Assembly: GCA_963668585.1 (NCBI GenBank) | Contig: OY764869.1 | Span: 3,100,001 to 3,164,000, forward strand | Reading direction: 5' to 3' | From: Bin87 sp963668585 | GTDB lineage: Bacteria > Chloroflexota > Dehalococcoidia > Lucifugimonadales > UBA3495 | DNA: 64,000 nt | In this document: piece by piece, positions 36,277-43,150 of the stretch | How positions within the stretch are numbered: the first letter of the stretch is position 1 | Layout of the letters: each line of letters begins with the position of its first letter | Position numbers and translations under genes: made by a program | The notes under the pieces: model-generated | The model's input: the letters and a program-made list of their open reading frames with translations, nothing else | Database searches by the model: none | Told to the model about the DNA's origin: nothing

Positions 36277-36798
36277 CTAAAACACCTCGCCGGGCGCGAT
36301 CTCTCGTGACCGGAGTCCGTCGCCCTGCGCCTGCTGAAGATGGCAAAGGGCCACTGCCAGCGCGTCGGCCGCGTCAGATTCCGGCATATCGCTGAGCCCC
36401 AGGGTTGACACGGTCATGCGCTGCACCTGTTCTTTGGTCGCTGCGCCATAGTCGGTGACTGCCCGTTTCACGCGCGCCGGAGCATACCGATGCACCGGCA
36501 CGCCCTGGCTGGCGGCCCCGATCAGCACCACCGCCTGCGCCTGCCCGATCGCCAACGCGGATTTAACAAAAGCTCTCTCGCCCCTGCCCACGAAGGGATC
36601 CTCCACCGCCACTGCATCCGGGTGGAAAATATGGATCATATTCAGGATATGGGTATGCAGTTGGTACAAACGGTTTTCAATAGGCATTGACGCCGGCAGC
36701 ACGACCACGCCGTAGTCGTCCGCTTCCGGCGTGGGATCGGCGTCAACCACCGCGTACCCCATCCTTAGGGTTCCAGGGTCAATGGCCAGCACCCGCAT
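36277..36798 (-). CDS. ruvC: Crossover junction endodeoxyribonuclease RuvC
   Basis: Dimeric resolvase that nicks Holliday junctions. The 173-residue RNase H-fold protein opens MRVLAIDPGTLRMGYAV with the first catalytic Asp (Asp7). The second acidic site is in VAVEDPFVG and the C-terminal pair in MPESDAADALAVALCH. Its ATG overlaps the yebC stop by one base (TGATG), and ruvA follows after 3 bp: a yebC-ruvC-ruvA operon. Confidence 0.96.
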   Translation of the reverse strand: MRVLAIDPGTLRMGYAVVDADPTPEADDYGVVVLPASMPIENRLYQLHTHILNMIHIFHPDAVAVEDPFVGRGERAFVKSALAIGQAQAVVLIGAASQGVPVHRYAPARVKRAVTDYGAATKEQVQRMTVSTLGLSDMPESDAADALAVALCHLQQAQGDGLRSREIAPGEVF

Positions 36799-37562
36799 CA
36801 GGCGGAACCGTACCGCTCCAGCACCTCGGCCGGGAAGTCCGCGTTCGTATAGGCCTTCTGCACGTCCGCCAACTCTTCCAGGGTGTCCAGCAGCCTGAGG
36901 GTCTGTTCCGCTGCCCGGTCTTCCAGGGGGATCACCGTCTTGGGGACCATGGCAACGTCCGCCGACGCCGGTGTAGCTCCCTCGCTTTCCAACGCCGATT
37001 TCACCGTCAACAGATTCTCCGGCGCCGTGTACACTTCCAGGATCCCGTCCTCGAATTTCACGTCGTCCGCCTCGGCATCGATCGCGGTCAGGCTCAACTC
37101 CTCGGCGACACCTTCATCATCAATCTCCAGCGTGATGACACCACGGCTGTCGAAATTCCACGCGACGCATCCGGCCTCACCCAGGTTTCCGCCGCCCTTG
37201 TTAAACGCCGCCCGGACTTCCGACGCGGTCCGGTTCCGGTTGGTGGTCAGAGCCTGCACCAGGATCGCGCCGCCGCTGGGCCCGTACCCCTCGTACGTCA
37301 CCTCTGCCAGATCCTCCATGCCTTCCCCGCCTTCGCCGGTGGCCCGTCGTACGGCTCGGGTAATGCTGTCCAGCGGCATGTTGTTGGCCTTCGCCTGGTC
37401 GATGGCGATCCTCAGCCGGAAGTTCATGTCCGGGTCGCCCCCGCCGCCTTCTTTGGCCGCCAGCGAAATGTTCCTCGCCAACTTGGTGAACAGCGCGCCC
37501 CGTTTGGCGTCCGCCGCTCCCTTCGCACGCTTGATTGTTGACCATTTGGAGTGACCAGACAT
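36798..37562 (-). CDS. yebC: YebC/PmpR-family transcriptional/translational regulator (TACO1 family)
   Basis: A 254-residue YebC-family protein; the family is known as DNA-binding regulators and as factors helping ribosomes through proline stretches. The N-terminus MSGHSKWSTIKRAKGAADAKRG is nearly invariant. The middle (GPSGGAILVQALTTNRNRTASEVRA) and C-terminal (VPKTVIPLED) blocks are also typical. The frame is open 36 codons further upstream, but ATG 37562 carries the conserved start and has GGAGG just upstream. It leads the yebC-ruvC-ruvA group, a classic arrangement. Confidence 0.96.
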   Translation of the reverse strand: MSGHSKWSTIKRAKGAADAKRGALFTKLARNISLAAKEGGGGDPDMNFRLRIAIDQAKANNMPLDSITRAVRRATGEGGEGMEDLAEVTYEGYGPSGGAILVQALTTNRNRTASEVRAAFNKGGGNLGEAGCVAWNFDSRGVITLEIDDEGVAEELSLTAIDAEADDVKFEDGILEVYTAPENLLTVKSALESEGATPASADVAMVPKTVIPLEDRAAEQTLRLLDTLEELADVQKAYTNADFPAEVLERYGSA

Positions 37563-37852
37563 CAGACACCTCCTTGCGCTTCGATCCGCCGCCTGCATCA
37601 ACCGATGGTGGCTCGGTTTCACCCATCCGCCGCCAGCGCATTTATTACTCAATGCAATTTGTAACATCACGATTCTAGCATTGGCCGCGCAACGCGGTCA
37701 AAACCACCACGATTTCCACGAGACGTTTCGGTCACCGCCCATGGGCCATTTCGCCAACTGACTTGACTGCGGCGGCAATTCCCAGGGAACGTCGCCATGA
37801 TTCATCCCGACCACATTCTCTACCTGTTGAAAGCTCGAACCCGTCGGCAAGG
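37563..37852. other. Divergent intergenic region between yebC and LLM copy 2
   Basis: No gene or RNA was recognised in the 393-bp gap 37563-37955 apart from the promoter at 37853-37881. Confidence 0.5.
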
Positions 37853-37881
37853 TTGTATGGAAGCCCTGCTTATCCTAAAAT
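37853..37881 (+). promoter_or_regulatory. Predicted promoter of LLM oxidoreductase copy 2
   Basis: TTGTAT (37853-37858) is separated by 17 bp from TAAAAT (37876-37881), the same minus-10 form predicted before the ABC importer and at 58124. The leader would be about 68 nt. Confidence 0.5.
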
Positions 37882-37955
37882 GACCGCACGATTCGCAGCG
37901 ATCTTGCACCAGATGATTGGCGCAACCGCGCCGTCCAACGCCCGGAGGCATACCC

Positions 37956-39152
37956 ATGATCACCACTTTTGACAGTCTGTACGCGGGCCACGTTGACATG
38001 GACAACGTCGGCTATGGTGGCACCGCAGTCAACGACCGCACCTTCTCAGATGAATACCTGGCCTCGGCATTCGACAAGGGCGTAGCCATCGCCCAGACCC
38101 TCGACAAGAATGGCTACGACACCTTCTGGATGGCCGAGCACCACTTCCAGCCTGAAGGTTACGAGTGCATCCCGAACCTCCTGATGTTCATCGTCCACCT
38201 GGCCCACGTCACCGAGCGTTTGCGGTTCGGCTGCGGCTTCAACATCGCCCCCATGTGGCACCCCCTGCGCCTCGCCGAGGACTTCGCCATGGCCGACTGG
38301 CTCACCAAGGGCCGCGTCACCTTCGGCGTCGGTCGCGGCTACCACACCCGCGAGGTCGAGTCCTTCGGCTCCCCGCTCATGGATCAGCCCGCCAACCGCG
38401 AACTCTTTGAGGAACAGGTCGAGGTCATCTTCAAGGCGTTCAATGAGCGTTCCTTCTCCCACCAGGGCAAGCACTTCAACTTCCCGCCGCAGGTTCCATA
38501 CCGGGGCTACGAACTTGAAGAGATTACGCTGGTTCCTCGTCCCAAGACTCTTCCCGTGGAGACCTGGCAGCCCATCCAGGGCGGCACCGGGCGCGCTCTG
38601 GAATTCATGGCGCAAATGGGTATAAAAGGCGTCATCGGCGGTGGTTCCTCCGAGGGCGGCGCCATGGACGGCATCATGCACGCCTATCGTGATGCCCTGG
38701 TGCGCCACGGCAAACCCAATGCTGAACTGGGCGAGGATCTCGCCGTAGGCTTCCACTTCCAGATCGCTCCCACCGTAGAGGAGGCTGCCCGCACCGCCGG
38801 CCGATACTACGAAGAAAACCTCAAGATGTTCGGGCCCTTGCGCCTGACCCGCGGCCTCACCGAACAGCAGATTCGGGATATCAGCAACCCGGAGATCGCG
38901 CCCAACGCCGGGCTCCCCACCATTGAGGATGCCATCGAAAACGGCAGCGTGCTCGCCGGACCGCCGGAACGGATCATCGAACAACTCAAGAGCGTTGAAG
39001 AGCGCTACCCCGGCCTCCGGCGCGTTCAGGTCGGCCAGCCCGTGGGCACTCCCCAGGCCATGATCCTGGAGCAACTGCAGTGGTTCGCCGAAGAGGTGAT
39101 GCCAGCCTTCAAGGATACCAAGGTCGAAGTCTCGGTCCCCGCCGACAACTGA
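37956..39152 (+). CDS. LLM-class flavin-dependent oxidoreductase (luciferase-like), copy 2
   Basis: A 398-residue luciferase-superfamily TIM barrel. Landmarks are DTFWMAEHHFQPEGYE (the AEHH motif of FMN-type alkanal monooxygenases), RLRFGCGFNIAPMWHPLRLAEDFA, GRVTFGVGRGYHTREVESFG and the C-terminal VLAGPPERIIEQL. The AEHH motif resembles FMN- more than F420-dependent enzymes. CGGAGG at 43943-style spacing is not needed here: the ribosome site is CGGAGG at 37943-37948, 7 nt before ATG 37956. It is monocistronic, with a promoter upstream and a hairpin terminator downstream. The substrate is unknown. Confidence 0.9.
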   Translation: MITTFDSLYAGHVDMDNVGYGGTAVNDRTFSDEYLASAFDKGVAIAQTLDKNGYDTFWMAEHHFQPEGYECIPNLLMFIVHLAHVTERLRFGCGFNIAPMWHPLRLAEDFAMADWLTKGRVTFGVGRGYHTREVESFGSPLMDQPANRELFEEQVEVIFKAFNERSFSHQGKHFNFPPQVPYRGYELEEITLVPRPKTLPVETWQPIQGGTGRALEFMAQMGIKGVIGGGSSEGGAMDGIMHAYRDALVRHGKPNAELGEDLAVGFHFQIAPTVEEAARTAGRYYEENLKMFGPLRLTRGLTEQQIRDISNPEIAPNAGLPTIEDAIENGSVLAGPPERIIEQLKSVEERYPGLRRVQVGQPVGTPQAMILEQLQWFAEEVMPAFKDTKVEVSVPADN

Positions 39153-39183
39153 CCCGAACCAAAATCTTCAGCCAAGCGATCCT

Positions 39184-39209
39184 GGGGCGAATGATCATTC
39201 GCCCCTTTT
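39184..39209 (+). terminator. Rho-independent terminator after LLM copy 2
   Basis: A perfect palindrome (GGGGCGAAT, GATC, ATTCGCCCC) at 39184-39205 is followed by TTTT. Confidence 0.9.
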
Positions 39210-39274
39210 CGTTGCTGGCCGGTTGGACCCCGCGGCGTCGTTGCGCAATTTCCTGAATTGATGACACCGGCACG

Positions 39275-39303
39275 CGGACACTGGCCGCACGCGTTGTTAT
39301 GCT
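39275..39303 (+). promoter_or_regulatory. Possible promoter of the VOC protein gene
   Basis: CGGACA (39275-39280) is separated by 17 bp from TATGCT (39298-39303), giving a leader of about 24 nt that contains the GGAGG ribosome site. Confidence 0.4.
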
Positions 39304-39333
39304 GTTAGCGACAAATTATCTCGGAGGTTTTAT

Positions 39334-40113
39334 ATGCCTGACATTAGCGAGTATCCACCGGGCTCTCCATCGTGGGCAGACCTGCTTGCCCACAACGGAC
39401 AGGCCGCGAAAGACTTCTACACCAGCCTTTTCGGATGGGAATTCCAGGATCATCCTGCCGGTCCCGGCATGACCTACACCATGTACACCCAAAATGGCAA
39501 GGCGGTCTGCGCTTCCGCAGAAGCCGGCCCGGGACAGGAAAATCTGCCCCCTCATTGGAGCGTGTACGTCACGGTGGACGACCTGGAAGCCGCCGTCGAA
39601 CGCGCCAAGGCGGCCGGCGGAACCGTGATCTTCGACCCGTGCGACGTTTTGGACGTGGGCCGGATGGCCATCATCCAGGACAGGGAGGGCGCTTTCCTTC
39701 GACTGTGGTATCCCCTCAAGCACGCCGGCGCAGGGGTGCTCGGCGAGCCCGGCGCGTTGACCTGGTTCGAGCTTGCCACTACCGACGTCGATTCCGCCAA
39801 GGCTTTTTACTCCGCCACACTGGGAGTGGAAACCGTCCCTGATCCCGATACTCCATTCGAGTACACTCTGGTCAAAGTCGCGGGCAACCCAGCCGCTGGC
39901 ATCCTCAAGATCGGTGAAGACTGGGGCCCTGTCCCGCCCAATTGGGGGATTTACTTCGGCGTCGATGACGTTGATAGCGCCGTGGCCAGGGCCAAGGAAC
40001 TCGGAGGCAACGTTATCGTCGAACCCAGGGAAATTGCCGACTTCGCCCGCTTCTCCGTCCTCCAGGACGCCGAGGGCGCCGTGTTCTCCGTCCTTCGGCT
40101 GAACGAGTGGTAA
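39334..40113 (+). CDS. Two-domain VOC (glyoxalase/bleomycin-resistance fold) protein
   Basis: A 259-residue protein with two vicinal-oxygen-chelate modules (about 8-125 and 135-255). Each starts with a substrate-side helix (SWADLLAHNGQAAKDFYTSL and TWFELATTDVDSAKAFYSAT) and ends near an acidic metal-ligand region (IIQDREGAFLRLW and VLQDAEGAVFSVL). Tandem VOC proteins of this kind are usually lyase- or hydrolase-like enzymes or binding proteins; the reaction is not evident. ATG 39334 has GGAGG upstream. The gene is followed by a palindromic terminator shared with the convergent selenoprotein operon. Confidence 0.88.
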   Translation: MPDISEYPPGSPSWADLLAHNGQAAKDFYTSLFGWEFQDHPAGPGMTYTMYTQNGKAVCASAEAGPGQENLPPHWSVYVTVDDLEAAVERAKAAGGTVIFDPCDVLDVGRMAIIQDREGAFLRLWYPLKHAGAGVLGEPGALTWFELATTDVDSAKAFYSATLGVETVPDPDTPFEYTLVKVAGNPAAGILKIGEDWGPVPPNWGIYFGVDDVDSAVARAKELGGNVIVEPREIADFARFSVLQDAEGAVFSVLRLNEW

Positions 40114-40141
40114 GACCTGCCTGACCTCGGTTCGCGAACGC

Positions 40142-40166
40142 AGGGGCGGGTCTGAGACCCGCCCCT
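40142..40166. terminator. Palindromic hairpin, copy 1 of a dispersed element
   Basis: AGGGGCGGGTC (40142-40152) pairs perfectly with GACCCGCCCCT (40156-40166) around TGA. It lies between convergent genes and probably ends both transcripts, although no long T-run follows. A near-identical copy at 50769-50793 differs by a compensatory base-pair change. Confidence 0.75.
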
Positions 40167-40177
40167 GTTGCACCCTC

Positions 40178-41086
40178 CTACGCCAGCGTCCCCGGTGGAT
40201 ACTTTTCGAGCCACCACCGGGCTATCTCATCGCGCCGCGCGAACCAAACCCCGGGATGGCTCTTGGCGTACCGCAGGAACCGGTCCAGGGCCCTGGACCT
40301 CGCCGGCCGCCCCGCGATGCGGCAATGCAGACCCACCGACATCATTTTCGGGTGCGTCCGCCCCTCATCGTAAAGCACGTCGAACGTATCCTTGAGATAT
40401 TCGTAGAAATCGCCGACGCTATTGAGTCCGCCCCGCCAGAACCGGGCATCGTTGGTCTCGAAACTGTACGGCAGCACGGGCCACGGTTTTCCGCCCACCT
40501 CCGTGTAATACGGCAGGTCATCATTGAAAACCCCGCTGTCGTAGATGAACCCGCCGTTGGCCACCACCAAATCCCTGGTGTTGACACTGGGCCCATAGCG
40601 GGTGAACCACCCCACCGGCCGCACCCCCGTCGTTTCGGTCAGCGATTCCACCGTCTTGCGGATCGCTTCGGCTTCTTCGGCGCGCGTCTTGCTGTGGTAT
40701 TCCTCCCAGCGATAGCCGTGTCCGCAGACCTCGTGTCCGCGTTCCACCACGGCCCGCGCCACCTCCCGGTTGCGCTCCATCGCCACCGCGCAGCAGAAAA
40801 AAGTGCTCTTAACGTTGTACCTGTCCAGCAGGTTGAGGATGCGCCACACGCCTACACGGCTTCCATATTCAAAGAATGATTCGTTGAACAGGTCCCTCTG
40901 ACCTGGCGGTATGGGAGAAGGCACTTCGTTGTTCGACTCGTGCGCCGCGTCCCCGTCCAGCAGCGATGTCTCGCTCCCTTCCTCATAGTTCACCACCACC
41001 GACACCGCGATTCGGGCGCCACCCGGCCACTCAACCACTGGCGGATTGGCTCCGTAACCTACAAAATCACGTTGCTGATCAGTCAT
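40178..41086 (-). CDS. Polysaccharide deacetylase-fold hydrolase, PuuE/allantoinase-like
   Basis: A 302-residue NodB-homology-type TIM barrel. It shows the PuuE-like start (PPVVEWPGGARIAVSVVVNYEEGSE), STFFCCAVAMERN, the HGYRWEEYHSKT block with its metal-site His, and SVGLHCRIAGRPARSRALDRFL. Members hydrolyse allantoin-type amides or N-acyl groups. ATG 41086 with GGGAA upstream is preferred to GTG 41092. It is the third gene of a minus-strand unit, 48 bp after the 366-residue unknown protein and downstream of the selenoprotein, so it may act in their pathway. The true substrate is unknown; no other purine-degradation gene is nearby. Confidence 0.85.
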   Translation of the reverse strand: MTDQQRDFVGYGANPPVVEWPGGARIAVSVVVNYEEGSETSLLDGDAAHESNNEVPSPIPPGQRDLFNESFFEYGSRVGVWRILNLLDRYNVKSTFFCCAVAMERNREVARAVVERGHEVCGHGYRWEEYHSKTRAEEAEAIRKTVESLTETTGVRPVGWFTRYGPSVNTRDLVVANGGFIYDSGVFNDDLPYYTEVGGKPWPVLPYSFETNDARFWRGGLNSVGDFYEYLKDTFDVLYDEGRTHPKMMSVGLHCRIAGRPARSRALDRFLRYAKSHPGVWFARRDEIARWWLEKYPPGTLA

Positions 41087-41134
41087 TTGCACTTCCCATG
41101 GATGCTTCTGCGTGTGGATGCTTCTGCGTGTTGG

Positions 41135-42235
41135 TTATTGCTCCGGCATCCGTATCGCCTTGGTCACCGGGCGGTTGTATGGCCGGGGCGGGCAATACGC
41201 CGACCGGGACCGCGCCGGGTCTCCCGCCACGATAATCATCACATTGTCAGGGTCCCGAACCACCGGCAGCATCGGCTCAGGCTCGGTGGGATCCTCAGCG
41301 TCCAGCCACTTGGGCCAGAAGTACGGCTCGCCGGCCTCAACGTTCCGTCCGTAACGCAGTTCCTTGTAACGGCGCACCCGTTGGATTGGGATTCTCGCCT
41401 TCTCGTACAGGTATAACTGCACGTCGCGTTTGGTCCAGCCTTCGTCATGCAATCCGTGGGCGATCAGAGGGCTGACGACTGCCAGCATGTGGCCCCCGTG
41501 GATCATGTTGTGGTTCAGGTTGCGCAGTGAGTCGGCCAGGATCCACAGTGCGAACTCCATGCTCCCCGAACCGGCCGGATTGTTGCCGCGCGGCGCATCG
41601 GCCGCGAATACGGTAACGCAACTCTCCCCTGACTCATGCCCGAAATCGGTGTGTATCGGAGCCCACGGAGTATCCACGTCGGCCCCAATGCAGTAGGAGT
41701 ATTTCGACGGGGAGCCCAGGGTCGCCTTGTCACCGGTGTCCGGTCTCCCGTCGCCCAGGTTGATCATCATCAGCCGCAGGGCGCGCCCGATGGTGGCGTT
41801 GGCCCGGCTGCCGTGTCCGAAAAGGCCAACGCCGTGGTTCAGCCCAACCTGCTCTACGATGGGCCCGCTGACTATGATGAGCGGTGCCGCCGGATCACTG
41901 GTCGCTTGCAATCCCCGCATATCCAGCCGTTCATCCAGCGCCGCCTCTACAGCCGCCACCACAATCGGCATATACTCGGGCCGGCAACCTGCCATGACGG
42001 CGTTGGTGGCAATCGCCTCGACGGTAACAACCCCCATCCGCGGCGGCATGAGGCCCAACACTTCCCCGCCGTCACGACCGGAAGCGGCGACAAATTCAGC
42101 GACGGCGTCTTCGGTGGGCGGAACAATGGGCAACCCGTCCGTCCAGCCATTCTCGAAATAGGTTTCGATGGTGTCCAGGGCGCCCTGAACGGTGTCCAGC
42201 CCGGTCAGTCGGGCAGTGCTTTCCTGGTCCGGCAT
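41135..42235 (-). CDS. Uncharacterised 366-residue protein encoded with the UGSC selenoprotein
   Basis: A soluble protein with no signal peptide or membrane segment. Conserved-looking blocks are FENGWTDGLPIVPPTEDAV (28-46), AIATNAVMAGCRPEYMPIVV, PLIIVSGPIVEQVGLNHG, GHGSRANATIGRALRLMM and SPSKYSYCIGADVDTPW. From memory, unverified, proteins of this type recur beside or fused to UGSC-family proteins. Cysteines in AGCRPEY, SYCIGAD and GESCVTV could bind metal or form redox pairs. ATG 42235 begins 20 bp after the selenoprotein stop and has a pyrimidine-rich upstream region without a ribosome site, so it may depend on translation of the selenoprotein. Function is unknown. Confidence 0.75.
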   Translation of the reverse strand: MPDQESTARLTGLDTVQGALDTIETYFENGWTDGLPIVPPTEDAVAEFVAASGRDGGEVLGLMPPRMGVVTVEAIATNAVMAGCRPEYMPIVVAAVEAALDERLDMRGLQATSDPAAPLIIVSGPIVEQVGLNHGVGLFGHGSRANATIGRALRLMMINLGDGRPDTGDKATLGSPSKYSYCIGADVDTPWAPIHTDFGHESGESCVTVFAADAPRGNNPAGSGSMEFALWILADSLRNLNHNMIHGGHMLAVVSPLIAHGLHDEGWTKRDVQLYLYEKARIPIQRVRRYKELRYGRNVEAGEPYFWPKWLDAEDPTEPEPMLPVVRDPDNVMIIVAGDPARSRSAYCPPRPYNRPVTKAIRMPEQ

Positions 42236-42255
42236 ATTGGAAGGGATAGGAGAGT

Positions 42256-42816
42256 TCAGCGTTGACCGGCGGTTATCGCAGCCACCACCTGCTCGGCGAC
42301 CACTCTCGCTCGCGCGGCCGCCGCAACCTGATCTCCCAGCGGATGCGGAATTGTGACCAGGGGAAGCCCCTCAAGGTGATTGGCCCGGGCTATCGAATCG
42401 GCCAACCGCACAAAGTTGGTCGTAGCCACCACCGCCGCCGGTTTCCCGTGGTCCTCAAAGTTCACTGCGTCGAGCATACTGCCCGAGGTGCAGGACCCTC
42501 AAAGCGCAACGCCTGCGATCAAAAAGTCCGCTTCGGCATCCATCGCAGCGATCACGCTGGATTCAGCAGGGCGCGTGGACGTGAACTTGGTTCGCAGCAC
42601 CACCCTTTCCACGCCATATTCTCGTTCCAGAGTCTCGGCCAGGCTGGCGAAGAAATAGCTGGACGTGTCGTTGCCGTTGTCCAACAACCCCGCCACTTTG
42701 CCCGCCACGGTATCCAAACGCGCCGTCAATTGTCGTTCCACCTGTTGCACAAATCCTGTGGGGTCAAGGTAGGTTACTCGCCCAATATCAGAAACTATGG
42801 CTGTGCGCGCTTGCAT
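42256..42816 (-). CDS. UGSC-motif selenoprotein with in-frame TGA (Sec106)
   Basis: Reading the minus strand from ATG 42816 (GAGGG upstream) the frame runs to TGA at 42501-42499, continues without interruption, and ends at TGA 42258-42256. With the first TGA as selenocysteine the protein has 186 residues and the motif is Sec106-Gly-Ser-Cys109 (AGVAL-U-GSCTSGS). UGSC proteins are a predicted selenoprotein family with a redox-like U/C-x-x-C site. Residues after the TGA (MLDAVNFEDHGKPAAVVATT) are coherent coding sequence, and a SECIS-like hairpin follows the TGA. Conventional gene calling would split this into a 124-residue and a 73-residue fragment. A nonsense pseudogene is the alternative, but the exact U-G-S-C reading argues against it. 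It is first of three genes in an operon; function is unknown. Confidence 0.88.
42470..42486 (-). promoter_or_regulatory. Bacterial SECIS-like hairpin for Sec106
   Basis: In the mRNA, UCGGGCA (42486-42480) pairs with UGCUCGA (42476-42470) around loop GUA (42479-42477): seven base pairs with one G-U. The loop begins 20 nt after the UGA. This agrees with known bacterial SECIS rules (short apical loop with a G near its start, about 16-37 nt after the UGA). SelB recognition is inferred. Confidence 0.7.
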
Positions 42817-42843
42817 ATCGCTACCCTCGGTTGCGTTTCCCGC

Positions 42844-42852
42844 ATGATACCA
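42844..42852 (-). promoter_or_regulatory. Extended minus-10 promoter of the selenoprotein operon
   Basis: On the minus strand TGGTATCAT (42852-42844) is an extended minus-10 element; no clear minus-35 is seen. Transcription would begin near 42837, about 20 nt before ATG 42816. Confidence 0.45.
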
Positions 42853-42933
42853 CGCCCGTGTGCCGCTGCTCACGCGTTCGAGTTTGGTGCGTGGGTTCGT
42901 GGGGAACAGGATTCACGGGCCCTCAGGCCCGGG

Positions 42934-42990
42934 GGCGTTCCCCAAGCAGACAGGCGTTCCCCATGCAGACAGGCGTTCCCCATGCAGACA
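42934..42990. repeat. Three tandem copies of a 19-bp repeat
   Basis: GGCGTTCCCCATGCAGACA is repeated head to tail at 42934-42952 (one mismatch), 42953-42971 and 42972-42990. It lies in the 334-bp gap between the divergent selenoprotein operon and the acyl-CoA synthetase gene. It could be an array of regulator sites or a neutral minisatellite. The rest of the gap shows no gene. Confidence 0.85.
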
Positions 42991-43150
42991 ATTGAAGTCG
43001 TGCCAATCCCCAAATCCCGATAATCCTGATCCCGGCGATTTCCAAAACTTGGTAGGCGCGGGGCGTTCATTGTTCTGGACATTTCACGCCGCACGGTACA
43101 GAATGACAAAATAACTCGCTGAAATCCTGCATCAATTCGGAGACCGCAGC

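Noticed and set aside
42499..42873. A 124-residue protein ending at the TGA, and a separate 73-residue protein at 42256-42477
   Set aside because: They are in the same frame, separated only by TGA-GGG-TCC-TGC and a few codons. Read as one selenoprotein they give the UGSC motif and a SECIS-like hairpin. ATG 42475 also has no ribosome site.
42934..42990. Possible CRISPR array
   Set aside because: The 19-bp units are directly adjacent with no spacers, there are only three, and no cas gene is present.
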